Assembly (NCBI GenBank): GCA_934561335.1
Contig: CAKTGD010000051.1
Coordinates: 1 to 10,081, forward strand
Reading direction: 5' to 3'
Origin: an uncultured Oscillospiraceae bacterium
GTDB taxonomy: Bacteria > Bacillota_A > Clostridia > Oscillospirales > Oscillospiraceae
Length of the DNA: 10,081 nt
Each line of letters opens with the position of its first letter. Positions within the stretch are counted from its first letter, which is position 1. Shown here piece after piece: positions 1-5,599 of this stretch. Both the position numbers and the translations under genes were made by a program. The notes below the pieces were generated by a model. The model ran no database searches and was not told the origin of the DNA. It worked only from the letters and a program-made list of their open reading frames with translations.

Positions 1-509
1 TCAATATTATCAAGGATGTTCGCACTTGAAAGCTTCTGCACCATACCCTGTACACTGTTCTTAAAGTCGTACACCGAGGCGAATTCCTCATGGTCGAAGC
101 TGTTCACAAATCCCAGAATTTCCGTCTTTAGTTCCGATAAATCCTTATCGGTAAGAGTTGTTCCCTCCCCGTTCGTATTCAGATAATCTGCAAGCTTCCC
201 GGATTCATCAATGGTATATACCAGATTGCCGACTCCGACACGCTGTCCTTCTCTTGCATAATAATTGATATATCCGGATTTCGTTGCTGAAATAATTTCC
301 TCATCCCGCAGGGCTATTCCTTTATATACATTATTAGAAGATAAAGACCCCATCTTTACCTGATAGCTTTCAATGTGCTTCTGCGTAAAATACATAAACA
401 CACAGATGATAATATAAATAAAAATAGCCGCAAAAATAACGACACCAATATTTCCACCATTGGGAGGCCGCCTAAATGATACGACTTTATTATTCTGTTT
501 CTGACTCAT
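1..509 (-). CDS. HlyD-like membrane-anchored adaptor protein (N-terminal part, runs off left edge)
   Basis: My reading of the minus strand from the ATG at 509 gives 169 uninterrupted codons to the window edge, so the C-terminus is missing. The protein begins with a polar, basic stretch (MSQKQNNKVVSFRRPP), followed by one strongly hydrophobic segment at about residues 21-41, which predicts a single N-terminal membrane anchor with the remainder outside. Residues about 76-102 (ATKSGYINYYAREGQ then RVGVGNLVYTID) resemble the barrel-sandwich half-motif of HlyD/RND adaptor proteins, in which a Gly-rich turn follows 'G..V..G..L..I'. A ribosome binding site (GAGAGGGG, 516-523) sits 6 nt upstream of the ATG. 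No efflux ATPase or permease is visible nearby. In related clostridia, as I recall, such a protein often sits beside YggS and SepF genes, which would suggest an envelope or division role rather than export, but those genes lie outside this window. Family call is moderate; function is unknown. Confidence 0.75.
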   Translation of the reverse strand, partial: MSQKQNNKVVSFRRPPNGGNIGVVIFAAIFIYIIICVFMYFTQKHIESYQVKMGSLSSNNVYKGIALRDEEIISATKSGYINYYAREGQRVGVGNLVYTIDESGKLADYLNTNGEGTTLTDKDLSELKTEILGFVNSFDHEEFASVYDFKNSVQGMVQKLSSANILDNI

Positions 510-556
510 TCAAGGCCCCTCTCACTAAAAGCTGACAGTTCAACCCTTTTATTCAT

Positions 557-590
557 AAAAAATCTGCTTTGCATCCGCCGCTGCAGGCAG
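557..590 (-). terminator. Possible weak hairpin plus T-run (attenuator or terminator) in leader of HlyD-like gene
   Basis: On the minus strand CTGC (590-587) can pair with GCAG (567-564), and TGCA (585-582) with TGCA (573-570). A small internal asymmetry separates the two stems and the loop is 8 nt. ATTTTTT follows directly (563-557). Stem plus U-run is the layout of an intrinsic terminator, but the stem is short and interrupted. It lies about 50 nt upstream of the HlyD-like start, so it could be an attenuator, a backup terminator for the operon above, or chance. Confidence 0.25.
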
Positions 591-621
591 CTTATCTTTA
601 TTTCATACACGGGCACTCCGC

Positions 622-686
622 TCATAAAACAGATTATATAATGCCTTTCGTGCAAGCACACATGCATCATATAATCTGTTTTACGA
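622..686. repeat. Long imperfect inverted repeat (23-bp arms, 19-nt loop)
   Basis: Arm 622-644 (core AAAACAGATTATATAATGC) is matched by the reverse complement of arm 664-686 at 21 of 23 positions. In minus-strand RNA both mismatches become G-U pairs, so the stem would be continuous there. Plus-strand RNA would have two A-C mismatches. This suggests the structure is used as RNA on the minus strand, in keeping with all the genes. The loop contains a further small palindrome (GTGCTTGCAC on the minus strand). The stem is AT-rich and no long T-run follows it, so it is not a classical terminator. It could be an operator, a processing or stability element, or a dispersed intergenic repeat. Confidence 0.7.
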
Positions 687-703
687 CTGAACTGTTAATA
701 AAT

Positions 704-735
704 TTAAAGCGCAAGGCCAAAAACCTTGCGCTTAA
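704..735 (-). terminator. Intrinsic terminator after the P-loop gene
   Basis: On the minus strand AAGCGCAAGG (733-724) and CCTTGCGCTT (716-707) form a perfect 10-bp stem with a 7-nt loop (TTTTTGG). A T/A-rich tail (TAAATTTATTAA) follows. The stem begins 6 nt past the TAG stop at 739. This is the only strong terminator visible, so the transcript from the shape/division operon could run through to here. Confidence 0.8.
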
Positions 736-738
736 GGT

Positions 739-1158
739 CTATAAAGAAACAATAACTTTGTCTTTAAGGGAATCATCTAATTCCGATTCATCCAAAGATG
801 CACTGATTACAAAATCAATGTTAAATTTCTTACTCATTGCTTCGATCTTACCAATCAGATCTGTAATATTATGATCCGGTGTATTGGCGATCATTAAAAA
901 GCTGTCAAAATACATCTGCTGTAAATCGTGGTCCTGTGAAACAATACCCTTGACAAATCCCATAAATTCATCGGGTGCAGTCACATCATAAGCAGAAATA
1001 TCAATCAGTCTTACCTTGTTGTTCAGCTCATACATGTGTTTCGCACTTTTATCTATGTAAACAATGTTACCCGAAACATGCTGAACCTCCGTATTTACTT
1101 TGTCTAAAAGATGTTTTGTTTTACCCTTCCCCTTGTTTCCTACAATCAGTTGAACCAT
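739..1158 (-). CDS. Small P-loop NTP-binding protein of unknown function
   Basis: The product is about 139 residues. Near its N-terminus is a clear Walker A loop, GNKGKGKTK (residues 7-15 from the chosen start), after a first strand MVQLIV. No canonical Walker B acidic pair is evident; the hydrophobic segment around YFDSFLMIA is the nearest candidate. There is no signal peptide or membrane segment, so it is probably cytosolic. An ATG at 1164 is also in frame, but AGGAGG (1167-1172) lies only 2 nt from it and 8 nt from the ATG at 1158, so I chose 1158. It has its own promoter (-10 at 1181-1186) and a terminator right after the stop, so it can be expressed apart from the cell-wall operon, although readthrough is also likely. 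Related proteins have, as I recall, sometimes been labelled 'twitching motility protein PilT'. At this size, without PilT motifs or pilus genes nearby, that label is not supported. The substrate and process are unknown. Confidence 0.85.
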   Translation of the reverse strand: MVQLIVGNKGKGKTKHLLDKVNTEVQHVSGNIVYIDKSAKHMYELNNKVRLIDISAYDVTAPDEFMGFVKGIVSQDHDLQQMYFDSFLMIANTPDHNITDLIGKIEAMSKKFNIDFVISASLDESELDDSLKDKVIVSL

Positions 1159-1173
1159 TGGCATACCCTCCTA

Positions 1174-1209
1174 TGTAATAATTATAAGTGATTATATGAT
1201 AAAACACAA
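1174..1209 (-). promoter_or_regulatory. Housekeeping-type promoter for the P-loop gene
   Basis: On the minus strand TTGTGT (1209-1204) is followed by a 17-nt spacer and a perfect TATAAT (1186-1181). The -35 box starts 3 nt after the carboxypeptidase stop codon. The expected start of transcription near 1174 leaves a very short leader with the ribosome binding site almost at its 5' end. The spacing and -10 box fit vegetative sigma-A; the -35 matches in 4 of 6 positions. Confidence 0.65.
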
Positions 1210-1212
1210 CTG

Positions 1213-2217
1213 CTAATTGCCGATTTGGGCTAATAACTCTGACATGGATATATAAAGGTTCTCTCGTGCATCGGATCGCATAATAACCGAAATATAAGGC
1301 TTATTCTGCGTATCTCTCGAAAGCAGAACCAGACAATGTCCGGCAGCATCCGTAGTCCCTGTTTTTCCACCAAGAATCGTAATTCCGGATGGTGGATCCG
1401 CTTTTCCAATAAAATAATAATTTGTACTGTTTACGGTAATTTCTTTTTCTGCTCCATTCTTGTCATGATACACCGTAGTATAAGAATCCATATGAATGAT
1501 TTCACGAAACACTTCAAATTTAATGGCCTCATTCATAATCAGATACATATCGTAAACTGTCGTATAATGATTATCATCTGTAAGACCATGTGGATTTACA
1601 AAATGGGAATTGGTTGCTCCAAGAGCAAGTGCCTCTTCATTCATCATTTCACAAAAATTTTCTACAGATCCCCCAACTCCTTCCGCAATCAGAACAGCAG
1701 CATCATTGGCTGAATTAATCAGTAAAAGATGAAGTGCCTGGGAAAGAGTAAGCTGATCACCTTCCTTTAATCCGCATACCTGCGCACCGGATTCGGTAAT
1801 TTTTACATTGGAAGTTGCCGTAAGCAAAGTATCCTCTGAGGCGTTCTTAAGTGCAACAACTGCAGTTAAAATCTTTGTCAGACTTGCAGGAGCTAATTTT
1901 TCATAAATATTTTTTGCATAAATGGTTTCATGATTATTTACATCAAACAGCGCCCCACCAGATGCGTTTGACAAATCTATTGCATCCGCACGATAATTAC
2001 TTTCACTTACACATAAATCTTTGGCGAACGGATCTGCTGTGTTTTTTTCATTTGTAAATTCAATAACACGAAAACTACTGACCTCAGAATCAGCTGTATA
2101 TGGGATTTCATATTTCTGTATCTGACCACATCCGGTCAGAACAGAAAATAATAAGATCCCTAAAATTGTGATACTGAACATGCGCTTTAAACAATTGCAT
2201 TTACTTATACATTTCAC
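1213..2217 (-). CDS. D-alanyl-D-alanine carboxypeptidase, low-molecular-weight PBP, predicted lipoprotein
   Basis: The enzyme is expected to remove the terminal D-Ala from peptidoglycan pentapeptides (S11 family), outside the membrane. All three penicillin-binding motifs are present: S112-L-T-K115 (APASLTK), S169-A-N171 and K285-T-G287. The N-terminus has basic residues, a hydrophobic core at about 13-28 and a lipobox L27-T-G-C30, so it is probably lipid-anchored after signal peptidase II cleavage. At 334 residues it ends soon after the transpeptidase fold, with no PBP5-type C-terminal beta domain or amphipathic helix, so the lipid anchor would replace the usual C-terminal one. The start is a GTG overlapping the 3' end of mgsA by 17 nt, with GAGGAG 12 nt upstream. 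An in-frame TAG lies just upstream of it and no other good start precedes the signal peptide; an ATG at codon 13 is possible but lacks a ribosome binding site. Translational coupling to mgsA is likely. The mature part contains several cysteines (69, 148, 189, 295), which fits an anaerobe. Confidence 0.95.
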   Translation of the reverse strand: MKCISKCNCLKRMFSITILGILLFSVLTGCGQIQKYEIPYTADSEVSSFRVIEFTNEKNTADPFAKDLCVSESNYRADAIDLSNASGGALFDVNNHETIYAKNIYEKLAPASLTKILTAVVALKNASEDTLLTATSNVKITESGAQVCGLKEGDQLTLSQALHLLLINSANDAAVLIAEGVGGSVENFCEMMNEEALALGATNSHFVNPHGLTDDNHYTTVYDMYLIMNEAIKFEVFREIIHMDSYTTVYHDKNGAEKEITVNSTNYYFIGKADPPSGITILGGKTGTTDAAGHCLVLLSRDTQNKPYISVIMRSDARENLYISMSELLAQIGN

Positions 2218-2596
2218 GCCACTCTAAATCTCCTCTGTCCAATGACTTAATCAGCAGCTCTGCCGTAGCCAGATTCGTAGCCAGTGGAATGTTGTGCATA
2301 TCACACAAACGTACAACATTATTCACATCCGGTTCATGATTCTTGGATGTCAATGGATCTCTCAGGAAAATGACAAGATCCATCTGATTGTGTTCAATCT
2401 GTGCACCAATCTGCTGTTCTCCCCCAAGATGACCAGCCAGAAATTTGTGTACATTTAAGTTCGTAACCTCTTCAATCAGCCGTCCGGTTGTACCGGTGGC
2501 ATATAAATCATTCTTACTTAAAATTCCCCGGTATGCGATACAGAAATTCTGCATCAGTTTCTTTTTTGCATCATGTGCAATTAATGCGATATTCAT
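2201..2596 (-). CDS. mgsA: Methylglyoxal synthase
   Basis: Converts dihydroxyacetone phosphate to methylglyoxal and phosphate, a bypass of lower glycolysis that relieves phosphate shortage. The 131 residues cover the compact family fold. Visible signatures are ALIAHDAKK (4-12), the phosphate-binding YATGTTG (32-38), [11 protein letters not shown] (55-65), [10 protein letters not shown] (73-82), HEPDV (87-91) and [11 protein letters not shown] (103-113). By alignment from memory with the E. coli enzyme, D80, H87 and D90 match D91, H98 and D101. The proposed catalytic base D71 is a glutamate here (E60). An excellent ribosome binding site (AGGAGGGG) precedes the ATG. The gene follows rodA after a 49-nt gap that contains a candidate promoter and overlaps the carboxypeptidase start. 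The metabolic gene's place in a cell-shape operon recurs in clostridia, as I recall, but is unexplained. Confidence 0.96.
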   Translation of the reverse strand: MNIALIAHDAKKKLMQNFCIAYRGILSKNDLYATGTTGRLIEEVTNLNVHKFLAGHLGGEQQIGAQIEHNQMDLVIFLRDPLTSKNHEPDVNNVVRLCDMHNIPLATNLATAELLIKSLDRGDLEWREMYK

Positions 2597-2630
2597 GCTA
2601 TGGCCCCTCCTGCATATAACCCATCCTAAA

Positions 2631-2666
2631 CAATCCTATTATACATCATTTTTCCTTACATTGTAA
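2631..2666 (-). promoter_or_regulatory. Candidate internal promoter for mgsA and the carboxypeptidase
   Basis: On the minus strand a perfect TATAAT (2643-2638) lies just after the rodA stop. It is preceded by a 17-nt spacer and a poor -35 (TTACAA, 2666-2661, 3 of 6 matches) inside the last rodA codons. Expected transcription start is near 2631, which gives a leader of about 35 nt before mgsA. It would let mgsA and the carboxypeptidase be expressed apart from the rod/min genes. Confidence 0.45.
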
Positions 2667-3752
2667 CCCCACATTTAAAACAAATCCAATTTCAATGAAA
2701 GAACATACAAGTGATGTAAGGCCATAGCTCACAAAAGGCAGTGGGAGTCCTGTATTCGGCAGAATATAAGTAACTACTCCAATATTGATAAATCCCTGTA
2801 AGCCAAGCTGCACGCCTGCCCCGGCGGCAATAATTGTACCGGAAATATCCTTTGCCCTGTGTGAAATCAACAGACATTCCAGGGATATGAAGAGCAAAAG
2901 GATAATCACAGTTACCGTTCCGACAAATCCAAATTCCTCTCCGATAACAGCAAAAATAAAGTCCGTCTGTTGCTCGGCAATAAAATCTGCATTTTTTACA
3001 GAACTGATTTGATTGTTTTTATATCCTTTTCCATATAATTGTCCTGAGCCGATTGCCATCTCTGAATAATACTGCTGATAACCGCCCTCATTTACCGAGC
3101 TTTCCTTGTTCAGGAAGTCCGTAATACGCCCTTTCTGGTAATCGCTCAGAATTGTCTGATCCGGCTGCATAACAAGATAAACAAAGATAATCGCAACCGG
3201 TACTATTACGGCAAATACACCCAGAATCACCTTATAATGGATTCCGGCCGTAAACATCACTGTTACAAACACAAGACATAGAACAATCGTGGTCGAAAGA
3301 TCCGGCTGTTTTAAAACAAGGGCAGTCGGAACCGCAAACAAAATGCAGCATAAAAAAATCATCTTAAAGGTATTAAACTTCTTATAATGCTTCTTAATAA
3401 ATTGCGCCAGAAAAAGAATAATCAGGATTTTGGCAAGCTCGGACGGCTGAAACTGGATTCCTGCGATTTTCAGCCATCTCTGCGCACCATTTGCATCCTC
3501 TCCCAGGAAAATAACCGCAAGAAGCAATGCAATATTGACAACATACATCACCCAATACAAATTAAGGATTACGGAATAATCAAATAACGATAATACAAGC
3601 ATCAGAACGACACCCAGTATGAATCCGCCAATCTGACGGTTCTGCAGCGCCGGTTCTGCACTTCCTACCGCAAAAATTCCAATTACAGCGAGTGCAATAA
3701 CCATAATCAGCAATTTAAAATTGTAGTGACGGATCTTGTATTTAGTAAACAT
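2646..3752 (-). CDS. rodA: RodA, SEDS-family peptidoglycan glycosyltransferase
   Basis: Polytopic membrane enzyme that polymerises lipid II into glycan strands during cell elongation, acting with PBP2. At 368 residues with about ten hydrophobic segments it has normal family size. Family landmarks (numbered from the ATG) are GAQRWLKI with W93, QPSELAK at about 102-108, LKQPDLST at about 147-154, and EQQTDFIFAV with D264 at the position of the essential SEDS aspartate. GLPLPFVSYG follows near the C-terminus. RodA rather than FtsW is favoured by the neighbouring mreBCD and PBP2 genes and the lack of FtsW-specific extensions. I chose ATG 3752, preceded by AGAGG at a spacing of about 9 nt. A TTG one codon earlier (3755) is a less likely alternative. 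It begins 5 nt after the minE stop. One oddity is that the usual SYGG motif reads SYGL (L345). Confidence 0.96.
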   Translation of the reverse strand: MFTKYKIRHYNFKLLIMVIALAVIGIFAVGSAEPALQNRQIGGFILGVVLMLVLSLFDYSVILNLYWVMYVVNIALLLAVIFLGEDANGAQRWLKIAGIQFQPSELAKILIILFLAQFIKKHYKKFNTFKMIFLCCILFAVPTALVLKQPDLSTTIVLCLVFVTVMFTAGIHYKVILGVFAVIVPVAIIFVYLVMQPDQTILSDYQKGRITDFLNKESSVNEGGYQQYYSEMAIGSGQLYGKGYKNNQISSVKNADFIAEQQTDFIFAVIGEEFGFVGTVTVIILLLFISLECLLISHRAKDISGTIIAAGAGVQLGLQGFINIGVVTYILPNTGLPLPFVSYGLTSLVCSFIEIGFVLNVGLQCKEK

Positions 3753-3757
3753 CAATT

Positions 3758-4033
3758 CTAACCTCTGTCATCCTTATGTAAGTCCAGAATCGGGATATTC
3801 GCATAAAGTGCCGGCATTTTGTTACGTCCCTTGCTGTCGGTTGTCGTAATCTGAATATCCATCGACTGGGTATCAATTTTCATATACTTTGAAATTACCT
3901 TGGTAATATCGTTCTTAATCATTTCAATCATTTCGGCTGAGCAGTTCACTCTGTCCGATATCAGCAGAATTTTTAAACGGTCACGGGCAATCTCTCTTGA
4001 TTTTTTTCGTCGGAATATATTTTTCATCTTCAT
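3758..4033 (-). CDS. minE: MinE, topological specificity factor of the Min system
   Basis: Stimulates MinD ATP hydrolysis and displaces MinC, so that the MinCD division inhibitor is kept off midcell. The 91 residues match the family length. A basic N-terminus (KNIFRRKKS) suits membrane contact. It is followed by the anti-MinCD helix REIARDRLKILLISDR (about 13-28), the most recognisable family motif. The C-terminal half (about 36-88) forms the dimerising topological domain, ending in ALYANIPILDLH. AGGAGGGG lies 7 nt from the ATG at 4033 (measured from AGGAGG) and overlaps the minD stop region, so coupled translation with minD is likely. MinE implies an E. coli-like oscillating or gradient Min system rather than a DivIVA/MinJ-only one. 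Confidence 0.96.
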   Translation of the reverse strand: MKMKNIFRRKKSREIARDRLKILLISDRVNCSAEMIEMIKNDITKVISKYMKIDTQSMDIQITTTDSKGRNKMPALYANIPILDLHKDDRG

Positions 4034-4044
4034 GGCTTCCCCTC

Positions 4045-4836
4045 CTAATTCCTGTGGAATATTCCGGATACTTTTGTCCAGAATGAAACATTACGTTCCA
4101 GATCAAGGAAAGGAACCTCTTTGCCCGTCACACGGTAACAGATATTCTGATAAGCACGCCCTGCCAGTGTATGATCCCCAACAAGTGGTTCTCCCTGATT
4201 GGTTGCAATTACCACATTTTCATCATCGGGCACAATTCCGATCAGATTGAGTGCAAGAATATCTACCACATCCTGTGAACTCATCATTTCGCCGCGTTTC
4301 ACCATATCATAACGCAGCCTGTTAATAATGAGGTCGATCTGGCGGAATTCACTGGCTTCAAGAAGTCCGACAATCCGGTCTGCATCACGGATTGCCGAAA
4401 CCTCAGGTGTCGTTACCACAAGAGCCCGGTCGGCTCCTGCAATAGCATTCTGAAAGCCCTGCTCGATACCGGCAGGACAATCCAGAATGATATAATCAAA
4501 CTGTTCTTTCAACTGATGAATCAGCTTTATCATCTGTTCCGGACGGACTGCTGTTTTATCCTTTGTCTGTGCAGAAGGCATGAGATACAGACTGGGGTGT
4601 CGCTTGTCCTTAATCAAAGCCTGTTTAATTCTGCACTTTCCTTCAATCACGTCTACCAGATTATAAACAATCCGGTTTTCCAGTCCCATGACTACATCCA
4701 GATTTCGCAATCCGATGTCCGTGTCGATCAGCACAACACGTTTGCCCATGGCAGCAAGACCTGTTCCAACGTTTGCGGATGTGGTGGTCTTCCCCACTCC
4801 GCCTTTCCCTGATGTGACGACAATTACTTCACTCAT
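4045..4836 (-). CDS. minD: MinD, septum-site-determining ATPase
   Basis: Deviant-Walker ParA/MinD ATPase that binds the membrane as an ATP dimer and recruits MinC; MinE triggers release. The deviant Walker A motif GKGGVGKTT spans residues 10-18 with signature lysine K11 and K16. Switch I follows at DTDIGLRNLD (38-47), and the Walker B region is YIILDCPAG (115-123). The C-terminus (about 249-261, NVSFWTKVSGIFH) has the alternating hydrophobic and basic residues of the MinD amphipathic membrane-targeting helix. At 263 residues it is near the family norm. AAAGGAG lies 8 nt upstream of the ATG. A 49-nt gap separates it from minC and 11 nt from minE. Confidence 0.98.
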   Translation of the reverse strand: MSEVIVVTSGKGGVGKTTTSANVGTGLAAMGKRVVLIDTDIGLRNLDVVMGLENRIVYNLVDVIEGKCRIKQALIKDKRHPSLYLMPSAQTKDKTAVRPEQMIKLIHQLKEQFDYIILDCPAGIEQGFQNAIAGADRALVVTTPEVSAIRDADRIVGLLEASEFRQIDLIINRLRYDMVKRGEMMSSQDVVDILALNLIGIVPDDENVVIATNQGEPLVGDHTLAGRAYQNICYRVTGKEVPFLDLERNVSFWTKVSGIFHRN

Positions 4837-4885
4837 AAAAGCATCTCCTTTGATGAATTATTAGTCGTCCCCCGGGAGAATTCAA

Positions 4886-5578
4886 TTATTCCAATGGAGC
4901 CATTGGCAATTCACCCAGTAATTCTTTTGTAATGGGATTGAGCTCTATTCTTTTGTTCTTCACATGTGCGATCTGCGGCTGTACCTTCGGTTTAATGGAC
5001 CACCTGGACTTTTCCCTGCTCTTATAGGTATAATCACCGATTTTAAGCTTCTGTGGAGACATTTCAAGTGCCGCTATGAAATGTTCCTCCGAGCCGGACG
5101 CTCCGGCATAGGCTTCCCCAAACAATCCTCCGAGAACGATAATGTCCTTTGTTGAAATAACAGAGGAACCCGGATACACATCTCCAATCACTACAATACT
5201 TGAAGAGGTTTCAAGCACCTGTCCGTTTTTCAGTGTTCCCCGATAAAACTGTCCATTACCGTTTCCTTCCTCACCATTTAAGCTTTCAGCCTGCGTAATG
5301 GCACGGAAAAAGTTCTGGTTTGTCTCTTCATCCTCTCCCACAAGGCAGATAATCTGCAGATCGGAATTAGCGGTAACCGCATCGATAACCTGAATCTCTT
5401 CTTCTTCGGTTAAGGTTCTTCCCTTAATAGCAAGCGCCATTTTCGCATCCTTGAAAAAGGCTCTTGACTCACTGAATTTTTCAGCAATATCTATTAATAA
5501 ATCAGCAAAGGGCTTCTCGGGATCAAGATGCAGCACAATGCCGTTTGGAAAGCTTTTGATTAAACAGGAATTATTCAA
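4886..5578 (-). CDS. minC: MinC, septum-site-determining inhibitor of FtsZ
   Basis: MinD partner that blocks FtsZ assembly away from midcell. Residues 1-about 95 correspond to the variable N-terminal FtsZ-inhibiting domain, which includes the typical segment KMALAIKGRTLTEEE. A Gly/Asn-rich linker (about 100-110) leads into the C-terminal beta-helix (about 111-183), recognisable by VVIGDVYPGS, DIIVLGGLFG and IAALEMSPQKLKI. The start is a TTG at 5578. It is preceded by AAGGAAGG at about 6 nt; an in-frame TAG lies upstream and no in-frame Met occurs before residue 47, so this start is well supported. The gene begins 21 nt after the PBP2 stop. Oddities: the conserved RSGQ motif that contacts MinD reads KNGQ (117-120), and the usual LRG/AHAG positions read LFG/AYAG. 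A basic tail (about 184-230) extends past the helix. Confidence 0.93.
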   Translation of the reverse strand: MNNSCLIKSFPNGIVLHLDPEKPFADLLIDIAEKFSESRAFFKDAKMALAIKGRTLTEEEEIQVIDAVTANSDLQIICLVGEDEETNQNFFRAITQAESLNGEEGNGNGQFYRGTLKNGQVLETSSSIVVIGDVYPGSSVISTKDIIVLGGLFGEAYAGASGSEEHFIAALEMSPQKLKIGDYTYKSREKSRWSIKPKVQPQIAHVKNKRIELNPITKELLGELPMAPLE

Positions 5579-5599
5579 ATCTATCCTTCCTTTCTCATA

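Noticed and set aside
622..686. Inverted repeat as a small transposable element (MITE) or insertion sequence end
   Set aside because: No transposase, no target-site duplication that I can see, and the whole structure is only 65 bp with a short loop. A hairpin or operator explanation is simpler.
569..874. Plus-strand open frame of about 100 codons
   Set aside because: It runs across the inverted repeat and terminator and then antisense to the P-loop gene. It has no ribosome binding site, and its protein has the low-complexity look of an antisense frame.
1174..1212. AT-rich partly palindromic stretch as a terminator for the carboxypeptidase gene
   Set aside because: The pairing is broken and has no GC stem or T-run. 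The same bases form a well-spaced promoter.
1213..2217. Carboxypeptidase as a truncated pseudogene because it lacks a C-terminal anchor domain
   Set aside because: All three catalytic motifs are intact, the frame is uninterrupted and a lipobox gives an alternative membrane anchor, so it is probably a complete short-form enzyme.
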